Source: CAWGET01 sp963821715 (lineage in GTDB: Bacteria > Bacteroidota > Ignavibacteria > Ignavibacteriales > Melioribacteraceae). Taken from it: a stretch of 64,000 bases of DNA. Location: the NCBI GenBank assembly GCA_963821715.1, contig CAWGET010000005.1, forward strand, positions 1 through 64,000. The letters run 5' to 3'. Below are positions 24,639-33,803 of the stretch, piece after piece. The stretch's first letter is position 1. Each line of letters opens with the position of its first letter. The position numbers were made by a program, and so were the translations under genes. Under the pieces are notes generated by a model. That model was given only the letters and a program-made list of their open reading frames with translations. It ran no database searches and was not told the origin of the DNA.

Positions 24639-26222
24639 ATTAACCGCGCTTTTAGATACAGAGAGATAGATTCGCTTTTCAGCCCATAGCTTCAGCTATG
24701 GGAGATAGAACAAAAACCCAAAACAAAAACCATTTTAATGGTTTCCAACTGATAAATCGTTGAAACGATTAAGCAGAATATTCGTTTATCTCATTCCTCC
24801 CACGGATAAATCCGTGGGCTACGAAACAAAGCATTGAATACCTCAAGAAGTATATCAACCGTGCTTTTTTATGCGGAGAGAGATGCGTTTTTCAGCCTGG
24901 CTAACCGCGCCCTTCAGGGTGCGGATAGAAAGTTCAAGCAGATCGATCGGGCTTCAGCCCAATGGCGGATTCGTTTTGGGCTAAAGCCCCTTCGGTTTTG
25001 GATTATTCCTACCTCAGCCTAAAGACTGAGGTTAATGCCGGTAGGCGAGATTAAATTTTGTTATTAGACTCTTTTCATCTCATTAATATGCTGCGAAACA
25101 ATTATGCAAATATATGTCTTCTCTTCCCACGGATAAATCCGTGGGCTGCGAAACAAAGCATTGAATACTTCATATAACTAATTAACCGCGCTTTTTTATG
25201 CGGAGAGAGATGCGTTTTTCAGCCTGGTAACCGCGCCCTTCAGGGTGCGGATAGAAAGTTCAAGCAGATCGATCGGGCTTCAGCCCAACAGCGGCTCTAT
25301 CCGGGCTAAAGCCCCTTCGGTTTTGGATTATTCCTACCTCAGCCTAAAGACTGAGGTTAATGCCGGTAGGCGAGATTAAATTTTGTTATTAGACTCTATT
25401 CATCTCATTAATATGCTGCGAAACGATTATGCAAATATATGTCTTCTCTTCCCACGGATAAATCCGTGGGCTGCGAAACAAAGCATTGAATACTTCATAT
25501 AACTATATTAATCGCGCTTTTTTATGCGGAGAGAGATGCGTTTTTCAGCCTGGTAACCGCGCCCTTCAGGGTGCGGATAGAAAGTTCAAGCAGATCGATC
25601 GGGCTTCAGCCCAATGGCGGATTCTTTTGGGCTAAAGCCCCTTCGGTTTTGGATTATTCCTCCCTCAGCCTAAAGACTGAGGTTAATGCCGGTAGGCGAG
25701 ATTAAATTTTGTTATTAGACTCTATTCATCTCATTAATATGCTGCGAAACAATTATGCAAATATATGTCTTCTCTTCCCACGGATAAATCCGTGGGCTGA
25801 AACAAAGCATTGAATACTTATATAACTAATTAACCTCGCTTTTTTATACGGAGAGAGATCCGCTTTTCAGCCCATAGCTTCAGCTATGGGAGATAGAACA
25901 AAAACCCAAAACAAAAACCATTTTAATGGTTTCCAACTGATAAATCGTCGAAACGATTAAGAAAATATTCGTTTATCTCATTCCTCCCACGGATAAATCC
26001 ACGGGCTGCGAAACAAAGAATTGAATACTTCAAGAAGTATATTAATCGCGCTTTTTTATGCGGAGAGAGATGCGTTTTTCAGCCTGGTAACCGCGCCCTT
26101 CAGGGTGCGGATAGAAAGTTCAAGCAGATCGATCGGGCTTCAGCCCAACAGCGGCTCTATCCGGGCTAAAGCCCCTTCGGTTTTGGATTATTCCTACCTC
26201 AGCCTAAAGACTGAGGTTAAAA
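24639..26222. repeat. composite tandem array of palindrome-rich units (B-A-A-A-B-A)
   Basis: Six units begin with a TAACCGCGCTTTTTTATG-like sequence at about 24639 (B1), 24852 (A1), 25181 (A2), 25508 (A3), 25828 (B2) and 26041 (A4, cut short). A units are about 320-329 bases, both B units 213. All but the last end with CCCACGGATAAATCCGTGGG and a shared AT-rich tail. A units hold palindromes CCCTTCAGGG, GGGCTTCAGCCC, GGGCTAAAGCCC and CTCAGCCTAAAGACTGAG; B units hold CCCATAGCTTCAGCTATGGG and CCATTTTAATGG. Loops are TTCA or TAAA throughout, as in REP/BIME families. Short open frames inside (24834, 26021) are copies of the same repeat, not genes. Confidence 0.85.
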
Positions 26223-26432
26223 TGTGCCCCAGTCACCCGGAATTAACGATCTCAGGGGCGAATTGAAATCACGGTTTCAGCCCAACTGCGGCAAACAGTC
26301 TTTTGCTTCCGGCTCCGACAGACGGCGGATAACATAGAAGCTTTTTTTATTTTTCTAAATTCTTTCTCTCAATAAATAGTTATTACTTCCGATAATAAAT
26401 ATAAAAACTTAAACTAATCCGAAGAACATAAA

Positions 26433-27773
26433 ATGATTGAACTACGCTTTAACGCGCTAAAGGTAAACGGACAGACATTAAGCGGAACTTTAACCGCTCC
26501 AACTCCCAAAGAAGGCAAGAGCAAAATACGCCAACTGGCGGAGAAACATCAGTTAAAAATAAAATCGATTGAGAAGAAATCTACATTCCTTTATAAGATC
26601 CGCAAAGGGAACGAGAAACCGATAAACGGCGAGCAGAAAGCTTTTTCTAAAGAGGAAGTGCAGCGCGCGCTTTCCAAACTCGGCTACGAAGTAGTTTCGG
26701 TAAACAAAAAACTCATCGATGTAAATATGAAACCGCCGAAGCAGGACGTTCTTTCATTCGTAAAAATAACGGCGGAATTGTTGGAGCAGAAACTTCCCTT
26801 CAGCGAAATTCTTTCTCTACTTATAAATGATATTGAAAATAAAACTCTGAAGGAAACCTTAAAGCAGATAAACAACGATCTGAAAAAAGGTGCCGACAGT
26901 CAAGCGACTTTTATGCGCTACGAATCTATCTTCGGCAAGTTTACGGCTTATATGCTTGGGCTTGCGGCAAAAAGCGGAAACATGGCGGAAATTTATAAAG
27001 CCACCGCAAAATTTTTGGAACGGAGAATGGAATTCAAAAAGAGTATGCGAAGCGCGTTGATTACGCCGCTTGTTACTCTGTTCGTTTTCTTTCTCGCAGT
27101 AATATTTTACGTCGGTTACATCTTCCCGGAGACGGCAAAATTATTCCTCAAGTTCGATATTCCGCTTCCGCCGATGACAGCGGCTACTTTAGGATTCAGT
27201 GATTTTCTTATGAACAATATGATATTGATTGTGATCGCGTTGATCGCGCCGTTAATTGCGCTTTGGCAGACGAGCAAGAATAAAAAAGGAAAGATGTGGC
27301 TCGATAAAACGTTGATGAAGATACCGGTTATGGGCGGATTGATACACAAAACCGCGATTGAAGTTTTCTGCCGCGTTTTCTACACTCTATATACAGGATC
27401 CGCTGAAAGCATTGAGCCGATCAAAATTGCCGCCGAAGCTTCTGGCAACTCATATTTTGAACATCAAATAAAAAATGTAGCGATACCGATGATGATCAAA
27501 CGGGGAGTCGGCATCTCCGAAGCGCTTGAGGCGAGCGGAGTATTTACTGATACGGCTATTTCAAGATTCCACTCCGGCGAAGAAACGGGTACTATCAAAA
27601 ATACGGCTAAGCAGCTTGCCAATTATTACGAAAGCGAAACAGTTTTCCGTCTGAAAAACGTAATTGAAATGGTGCAGGTTTTTATCGCGATGGTAATTAT
27701 GATTGTGATGATAGCGTTGACATTAATTTCTGCCGAGACGGCGACAATTAATCCGAAATCTCCGATGATGTAA
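26433..27773 (+). CDS. PilC/GspF-family inner-membrane assembly protein
   Basis: 446 residues. The C-terminal 340 residues carry the two GspF-type halves: LLEQKLPFSEIL, LAAKSGNMAEIYKATAKFLE, then membrane segment VTLFVFFLAVIFYVGYIFPE; second half FYTLYTGSAESIEPIKIAAE, RFHSGEETGTIKNTAKQLA and the final membrane helix FIAMVIMIVMIALTLISAET. The first 100 residues hold two short copies of a beta-alpha module (LSGTLTAPTPKEGKSKIRQL; EEVQRALSKLGYEVVSV) seen at the start of many PilC proteins. It is the membrane platform that couples the ATPase encoded next to pilin insertion. Confidence 0.93.
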   Translation: MIELRFNALKVNGQTLSGTLTAPTPKEGKSKIRQLAEKHQLKIKSIEKKSTFLYKIRKGNEKPINGEQKAFSKEEVQRALSKLGYEVVSVNKKLIDVNMKPPKQDVLSFVKITAELLEQKLPFSEILSLLINDIENKTLKETLKQINNDLKKGADSQATFMRYESIFGKFTAYMLGLAAKSGNMAEIYKATAKFLERRMEFKKSMRSALITPLVTLFVFFLAVIFYVGYIFPETAKLFLKFDIPLPPMTAATLGFSDFLMNNMILIVIALIAPLIALWQTSKNKKGKMWLDKTLMKIPVMGGLIHKTAIEVFCRVFYTLYTGSAESIEPIKIAAEASGNSYFEHQIKNVAIPMMIKRGVGISEALEASGVFTDTAISRFHSGEETGTIKNTAKQLANYYESETVFRLKNVIEMVQVFIAMVIMIVMIALTLISAETATINPKSPMM

Positions 27774-28001
27774 AAGTCGAGAAGCTAGAGGCAAGACTCG
27801 AGGAAAATGGTTGTAAGGAAAGGGTTCGCCCTTTCCGGAGACAAGAAGACATTAGTAAGTAGTTGGTAATTTTTAGTTAGCATTGCAAGGTGTTCCGAAA
27901 AAATATTTAACCGCAGATTACACTGATTCACACAGATGAGTCAATCGATAATCTTGCAATGTTTTTTAATTCTTTTATTAAATGGTTTTAAAAGGGAATA
28001 A

Positions 28002-29789
28002 ATGTTCGATACTCAATTAGAAATGACAGACAAGATCGGTTATCTTTTACTGAAAAAAGGGATAATCGATACAAACATACTCGATCAAGCGCTCAAAACT
28101 AAACATGAAGAGCAGAATTCAAGGAAGAGAAATCTGGCTCAAATTCTTGTGCAGGATTTTAAATTTGATCATGATACAATTTTTAAAGAAGTTGCGCTTT
28201 TATATGCCTTCAAAGAAATTGTTATTGAAATTGAAGAACTAACCGATGCCCGAATACGTAGTATCCGGAATTTAATGAACGGCAAAGGAGAAGATGTAAA
28301 AAATCTTTTGCTGGAACTCAAGGTCATTCCGTATAAATTCGATAAACATCAAAAAGATAAAATAATTCTGGCCGCGACCGATCCTACGGAAAAGACTCTG
28401 CCAAAACTTGCGTACGCATTAAACGCCAAAAAGTTCGAAATAAATTATTTAAAAAAATCGGTTTACGATAAAATAATCGAAGTGATCGTTCCTCCGGAAA
28501 ACGAATTTCTCAAAATGATTGAGGACAGCGAGGAAGAAATGTCGGTAGAGACCGACGAAGCTTCGTTGGATGAGGAAGAATTAGACGCCGAAATAAATAA
28601 ATCGGCTTTAATAAATTTAGTGGAAGCTGCTCTTGTGGAAGGTGTTCGCAAAGGTGTAAGTGATATTCACATCGTACCTAGCGGAAGGAAGAAGACGGAA
28701 ATCCATTTCCGCGTTGACGGAAAACTCTCGCTTTGGCATACTCAGGACGGGACTTTGCCCGAAGCGGTGATGGCTGTGGTTAAAGACCGTTCAAAGGGAA
28801 TGGACAGGTTTGAAAGAGAACGCGCGCAGGATGGATTTATTCAGCGCGAAATTGACGGACATATTATCCGTTACCGTGTTTCGGTTTTGCCGATGGTCGG
28901 GACAGAATTGAAAAATAAATTTGAAAGCATAGTAATAAGAATTCTTGATGATAGAAAAGTAATTAAAGATCTGAATAAATTAGGGCTAACCGGATATTCC
29001 CGCAAATCGTTTGAGAAAGCTATAACTCAGCCTCAGGGAATGGTGATACTAACCGGTCCTACCGGAAGTGGTAAAAGTACTACACTTGTTGCGGCTTTGT
29101 ACCAGGTTATTAATCCGATGGTAAACGTACTGACGGTTGAAGATCCGGTTGAGTATGTTATTGAAGGCGCCCGCCAGTTGAAGATCGGACATAAAATGGA
29201 TTTCGAGCAGGCAATTCGATCCATTCTTCGTCACGATCCCGACATCGTTCTTGTGGGCGAGATGCGCGATAAAATTACTGCGGAAACAGCGATCAAACTC
29301 GCGAACACAGGTCACTTAACTTTTTCCACACTTCATACAAACGACGCTCCCAGCGCCGTGGCACGACTCTACAAAATGGGAATCGAGCCATTCCTTATCG
29401 CATATGCCATCAATATAATAGTTGCGCAGCGGCTTATAAGAAAATTATGCGACAACTGCAAAAAGAAAACCGAAGATCTGGACGCCAAATTAATTGCCGC
29501 TGATTTGAATCCTGAACATTGGAAAGATGTTGAGGTTTTCGAATCGGTAGGTTGCGAAAAATGTAATCACACGGGCTTCAAAGGAAGGCTGGCAATCCAC
29601 GAAGCGCTTTATTTTACAAAAGGTATTAGAGAAATAATTGTAAGATCGGGTGTGGAAGTTGACGAGGAGAAAGTGCGGGCACAAGCGAGAAAAGACGGAA
29701 CTTTGAGTCTTAGAGAATCCGGATTTGACAAAGTGAAATTAGGCTTAACTTCAATACGTGAAGTACTTTCGGCAACTACTGAGGATTAA
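28002..29789 (+). CDS. PilB/GspE-family assembly ATPase
   Basis: 595 residues. N-terminal MshEN-type region (about 1-175), an acidic linker (about 175-200), then the GspE ATPase: Walker A GPTGSGKST 352-360, Asp box VEDPVEYVIEG, Walker B DPDIVLVGEMRD, His box TGHLTFSTLHTN, and a tetra-cysteine zinc motif near the end (CDNCKK and CEKCNHTG). All catalytic motifs are intact, so it should power filament extension. It lies 228 bases after the PilC gene; the gap holds a short dispersed repeat with GATTCACACAGAT. Confidence 0.95.
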   Translation: MFDTQLEMTDKIGYLLLKKGIIDTNILDQALKTKHEEQNSRKRNLAQILVQDFKFDHDTIFKEVALLYAFKEIVIEIEELTDARIRSIRNLMNGKGEDVKNLLLELKVIPYKFDKHQKDKIILAATDPTEKTLPKLAYALNAKKFEINYLKKSVYDKIIEVIVPPENEFLKMIEDSEEEMSVETDEASLDEEELDAEINKSALINLVEAALVEGVRKGVSDIHIVPSGRKKTEIHFRVDGKLSLWHTQDGTLPEAVMAVVKDRSKGMDRFERERAQDGFIQREIDGHIIRYRVSVLPMVGTELKNKFESIVIRILDDRKVIKDLNKLGLTGYSRKSFEKAITQPQGMVILTGPTGSGKSTTLVAALYQVINPMVNVLTVEDPVEYVIEGARQLKIGHKMDFEQAIRSILRHDPDIVLVGEMRDKITAETAIKLANTGHLTFSTLHTNDAPSAVARLYKMGIEPFLIAYAINIIVAQRLIRKLCDNCKKKTEDLDAKLIAADLNPEHWKDVEVFESVGCEKCNHTGFKGRLAIHEALYFTKGIREIIVRSGVEVDEEKVRAQARKDGTLSLRESGFDKVKLGLTSIREVLSATTED

Positions 29790-30121
29790 AATTTTAAATA
29801 GCAAAGGGGTTTAGAGCGCAGAGGGAAAAACTTTCACTTCATTCCCTAAAAAATTATGCATCATAGACGAGCCCCAATTTGTTATAAGCCGGAAACAGAA
29901 AATATCTTTGAATCTATCAAGTGAGAATTTGTGAATAAATATGCGGAAATAACGCCTGCGGCAGGCAGATCGTGAAAGATTATTTTATCGCATATATAGA
30001 ATTGAATAGAATATTCCTTTTTAATCGAAACGATTTTTTCGCATAAATAAATGATAAAATTTACTTAACAAATTATTTCTTCATCCGATAATATTTACAG
30101 ACACATTAAAATTTAAACGGT
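29790..30121. other. intergenic region between the two ATPase genes
   Basis: About 330 bases, AT-rich. The only structure is the palindrome GCCTGCGGCAGGC near 29956. Stops occur in all frames and I see no clear promoter. Confidence 0.4.
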
Positions 30122-30130
30122 TTGGTAATT

Positions 30131-31357
30131 ATGTTTAAAGAAGCAAAAGAAATACTAAGTGCTTTTTCTGTCGAAATTCCCCCAACAGTTCTCGGCGCGG
30201 AACGCATCAACTATATAGTAGATAACATTGATCGGCTGGAAGTAAATCAAAAGCTGCTTTTACATAAAACGGCTAATGAAATACTAACGCTAATGGTTCA
30301 GCGCGAAGCATCCGATGTCGAGATAGGAGGATACGGAACAGGCGGATTCGTTTGGTTCAGAATATTCGGGAAGAAAGAGCGTGTAAAAGATCTACCGCAA
30401 CTTACTTCAGATGAAGCTTCCACATTAATTATAAGTCTGCTTACCGGAAGTCAGGCGGATATGCTTCTAAAAAACCGTAATATAGATTTCAGTTATACTT
30501 TTTATTACGAAAAAGAAAACAAGCAAATAAGATTTAGGGCCGACGCATATTTTGATCTCGATTCTCTCGCGTTGAACATGAGAGCCATCGCGGCAAATGT
30601 ACGTTCGGTTGAATCACTCGAGTTTCATCCGTTCTCATTTAAGATGATGAGCCACAACTATATGAAATTCGGTCTTTCTTTAATTACGGGAATAACCGGT
30701 TCCGGTAAATCTTCCACCCTCGATTCGATAATAGATTATCACAATAATTTTGATCCGTCGCATATAATCATTATTGCGTCTCCGGTGGAGTATGTACATA
30801 AATCGAATGCCTCTATAATTAGGCACAGAGAAGTAGGGCGCGACGTTACTAGTTTTAAGGATGGTATCGTGCAGGCATTAAGGCAGGATCCCGATATTAT
30901 AGTCGTGGGTGAGATGAGAGATCCGGAAACTATAATGGCTGCGCTGGAAGTTACCGACACGGGACATAAAGTTTTTTCAACGCTCCACACTTCTTCGGCC
31001 GTTGAATCATTAGACAGAATTATCGCCGAAGTAAATCCCGTTGAGCAGGAACGTGTGCGAAACAGACTTGCCGATGTACTGGTATCGGTTGTATCTCAAA
31101 AATTGGTTCCAAGCGTTGACGGAAAACGTGTTTTGGTAAAAGAAGTAATGATAGCTACGCCAAGTGTTAAAGCCGCTATCAAAAATAATAATACAAGTGA
31201 AATTTACGGTATGATTACGCAAGGAGCGCCGCAGGGAATGAACACAATGGAGCAGGACCTTGTGCGTTTATTTAAACAAAGAAGAATATCTAAAGAGAAC
31301 GCAGTTACTTACGCTAACAATAAAACAAGAATATTACAACTACTTAAAGCGGTATAA
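30131..31357 (+). CDS. PilT-like retraction/assembly ATPase
   Basis: About 408 residues from ATG 30131 (TTG 30122 also possible). RecA-type ATPase: Walker A GITGSGKSS at about 187-195, Asp box SPVEYVHKS, Walker B DPDIIVVGEMRDPET, His box TDTGHKVFSTLHTSSAVES, and RLADVLVSVVSQKLV. Instead of the tetra-cysteine motif of PilB it has the short C-terminus of PilT (MITQGAPQGMNTMEQDLVRL). The N-terminal PAS-like part is larger than in PilT proper (about 350 residues in the family). It most likely powers retraction. Stop codon is two bases before the next gene. Confidence 0.9.
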   Translation: MFKEAKEILSAFSVEIPPTVLGAERINYIVDNIDRLEVNQKLLLHKTANEILTLMVQREASDVEIGGYGTGGFVWFRIFGKKERVKDLPQLTSDEASTLIISLLTGSQADMLLKNRNIDFSYTFYYEKENKQIRFRADAYFDLDSLALNMRAIAANVRSVESLEFHPFSFKMMSHNYMKFGLSLITGITGSGKSSTLDSIIDYHNNFDPSHIIIIASPVEYVHKSNASIIRHREVGRDVTSFKDGIVQALRQDPDIIVVGEMRDPETIMAALEVTDTGHKVFSTLHTSSAVESLDRIIAEVNPVEQERVRNRLADVLVSVVSQKLVPSVDGKRVLVKEVMIATPSVKAAIKNNNTSEIYGMITQGAPQGMNTMEQDLVRLFKQRRISKENAVTYANNKTRILQLLKAV

Positions 31358-31359
31358 AT

Positions 31360-32928
31360 ATGAAACAAATTATAACTGTTTATTGCGATGGAAGCGAGAC
31401 CAAGGCAGTGGTCCTTTCCAAAGAAAAAGACCAGATCAAAATCCACAAAGCTGCCTCTTTAACTCTTACCAATAAGATGAGTGAAAACGCTTCTGTCGGT
31501 AAGAATGTTTTGGCGGATTTTAACATGGAAGATTCCGGAGGCGATATTTCTTTCGAAAATATCGACGACGCGAAAGTATCTTCAAACCCATCGGACAGTT
31601 CCGATTGGGGGGTTTTAACATCGGCGCTTGAAGGCATTAATCTTAATCAAGCTCAATTTGTGCCGGTGGTTACGGAACCCGTTCTTAACTACCATGTGTA
31701 TGAAGGAGTTAAGGAAGATGATCCGAAAAAAATGAAAAACCTTATTCTTGAAGATATTGACAGAAGCAAAAACATTCTTGTTTCAAGAGATCATTTGGAT
31801 TATACCGAATTGGCCGACGGCTCAGTTCAGACTGCTTTCGTTGAAGGCGATATTCCCTGCGTAACTTTCATTAATTCTTTTGCAAACTACAACGGGAAAA
31901 AATTCTATAAGATACCGTCTATAAAGAGCGCAGAATTATCACTTGCATATTACGTAGCGAAGAAAAACAAATTCTTCCCTGAAGATCATACGCTTATCAT
32001 CTACACAGGAAAAGAATACAGCAAATTGATTTTCCTTGAAGGCCAAAAGTTCAAACACATCGGCGCGACCGTGGACATCGGCACACAAAATCTTCATACC
32101 TATGATGTTTATTTTTCTAAAATATTATTGGAAATGGAGAACGGCGGTATTCCTCGTCTCGATAATGTTATACTTTGCGGCGAAGATAACTCGGAAAATT
32201 TACTTCTCTCTTTTTACGGAACATTTCCGGAAGCCAATGTAACTGAATTAAAATTTGACGATTTCGAAAAAGAAGGTCTGCATCTTGACGAGGGAGAATC
32301 TCTTACTAACTTTTCTATTCCAATAGCTGCCGGCTTGGAATTTTTTGACGAAGAAGATAAGAAGTATAAGGGAATAAATATTCTTCCCAATTACATAAAA
32401 GAAAATCAGAAAATGTTCCAGTTCGGATGGCACAGTTTTGCTATGTTCCCGCTTTTGTTCGCAGCCGCATTTTTCTTTAGCTATAACATAAGCAGCAACA
32501 AAAGTAAGATAACCGAACTTGATAATGAAATTGTTAAGCTGACCGATCTGAAGGTGAGGAACGAATCTCTTCTTACCGAAATAGCCGACTATGACGCAAA
32601 AGTAAGCGCTTTCGGTAAAACTCAAACCATCCTCGATTCTGCTTCAGCAGGCGCGGAAATTTGGGGAAAAACTTTGAAGAGAGTTTCCGACTTTGTGGGA
32701 AGCAACAGAAGTTTTTGGATAACACAGGTTAACGCGGATAGTAAAGGCGAAGTAACGGTTAAAGGATATTCACTTTCCAAAAATATAATTCCGCAGTTCG
32801 CCGAATACAATCAATCATCGGTACTAAAAAGCGTTTTATACGAGCCGCTTAGAGAAAAAAACGCTTACGCATATACTTTACAATACAACACAAATAATTT
32901 GGAAGACGGTAATGAACAGGAAAATTAA
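31360..32928 (+). CDS. PilM/PilN-like assembly protein in one chain
   Basis: 522 residues. The first 350 residues are a diverged actin-like region (starts IITVYCDGSETKAVVLSKEK; internal LIIYTGKEYSKLIFLEGQKF) such as PilM or GspL has in the cytoplasm. A membrane helix at about 355-375 (FAMFPLLFAAAFFFSYNIS) is followed by a coiled coil and a PilN-like periplasmic domain (FWITQVNADSKGEVTVKGYS). So it looks like GspL or a PilM-PilN fusion. The next gene, a PilO-like protein, overlaps it by 17 bases, which fits tight co-translation. Confidence 0.75.
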   Translation: MKQIITVYCDGSETKAVVLSKEKDQIKIHKAASLTLTNKMSENASVGKNVLADFNMEDSGGDISFENIDDAKVSSNPSDSSDWGVLTSALEGINLNQAQFVPVVTEPVLNYHVYEGVKEDDPKKMKNLILEDIDRSKNILVSRDHLDYTELADGSVQTAFVEGDIPCVTFINSFANYNGKKFYKIPSIKSAELSLAYYVAKKNKFFPEDHTLIIYTGKEYSKLIFLEGQKFKHIGATVDIGTQNLHTYDVYFSKILLEMENGGIPRLDNVILCGEDNSENLLLSFYGTFPEANVTELKFDDFEKEGLHLDEGESLTNFSIPIAAGLEFFDEEDKKYKGINILPNYIKENQKMFQFGWHSFAMFPLLFAAAFFFSYNISSNKSKITELDNEIVKLTDLKVRNESLLTEIADYDAKVSAFGKTQTILDSASAGAEIWGKTLKRVSDFVGSNRSFWITQVNADSKGEVTVKGYSLSKNIIPQFAEYNQSSVLKSVLYEPLREKNAYAYTLQYNTNNLEDGNEQEN

Positions 32929-33802
32929 AAATACACTTGTACTGGCTGTTATTCTTCTGTTAATAGTGGCAGCCGGAGCGGTTTATAGTTACGCGTATCA
33001 AGCCAAAGATATTGAAGCGAAAACTAAAGAAGTTGAAGAGTTGAGCAGCGTGGCTTACGATACCGAAACATTAAACGGACAGCTTGAAGATTTAAAACTT
33101 CAGGCGGAAACTATGGATTCAGTTTTAGCTGCAAGGAAATTTAATATTCCGGTCAATTTACCGCAGCATAAATTTTATGAATTCATAAACCAGGTAAGCT
33201 CTACATTTTCGCCTTATTCTTTCGTGAATGTGGAATACAGGGAAATGGCAAAGGGCTCGCATTTCAATCATTTTACTTACGACGTTAGCGGAACCGCTAC
33301 TTACAACGATTTTTACGCGCTGGTTTACGCAATTGAGCAGAGCAAGGAACTGAAAAAAGTTGAAGCGGTCAATTTAGATAACAACGTTATGGTGGATGAC
33401 GACGGCATTCCTCACTATCTGGTAAAATACAAAATTTCGGCTTCGGCGTATCATTCAAATAATGACCGCTTTGCCTCGTCTGCATACGCGGAAAATAATT
33501 TGAGTCCGGCACACCAATATGATGTTTTCTATCCGCTGATAAGGAACGAGATTCCGCCGAATAAAGATGGATTGCTCGATGTTCAGAACGCCGAACTCCT
33601 CGCCTTAATTCCATCGGGAGCTTTCATATCCGACGGTTCCGGCGAAACATTCCTTCTTTGGGAAGGCGACCCGGTTTATCTGGGATATGTTACCGAAATA
33701 AATTATGAATCCAAAACAGTTACTTTCGTATTGAACAAAGGCGGAATAATTGAAAGAGTAAATTTAAATATTGAAAATAAAATAAAAGCAGAAGGCAAGT
33801 AA
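32912..33802 (+). CDS. PilO-like alignment-complex protein
   Basis: 296 residues. One N-terminal membrane helix (about 7-26), a coiled coil (about 30-72), then a ferredoxin-like periplasmic domain of PilO type (FYEFINQVSSTFSPYSFVN; YDVSGTATYNDFYALVYAIE). The final 100 residues (from about 195) are an extension with a small beta domain (GETFLLWEGDPVYLGYVTEI) resembling the PilP/GspC-type homology region, which in other systems contacts the secretin. That comparison is inference. Start ATG overlaps the previous gene; stop lies one base before the secretin gene. Confidence 0.75.
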   Translation: MNRKIKNTLVLAVILLLIVAAGAVYSYAYQAKDIEAKTKEVEELSSVAYDTETLNGQLEDLKLQAETMDSVLAARKFNIPVNLPQHKFYEFINQVSSTFSPYSFVNVEYREMAKGSHFNHFTYDVSGTATYNDFYALVYAIEQSKELKKVEAVNLDNNVMVDDDGIPHYLVKYKISASAYHSNNDRFASSAYAENNLSPAHQYDVFYPLIRNEIPPNKDGLLDVQNAELLALIPSGAFISDGSGETFLLWEGDPVYLGYVTEINYESKTVTFVLNKGGIIERVNLNIENKIKAEGK

Positions 33803-33803
33803 G

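Noticed and set aside
24834..25022. Open frame inside the repeat array, with a near-identical partner at 26021-26266
   Set aside because: Both start at the same point of the repeated unit and other copies are interrupted; they follow from the repeat, not from a gene.
24639..26222. Array as a CRISPR
   Set aside because: Units are 213-329 bases, contiguous, without short unique spacers, and no cas gene is present.
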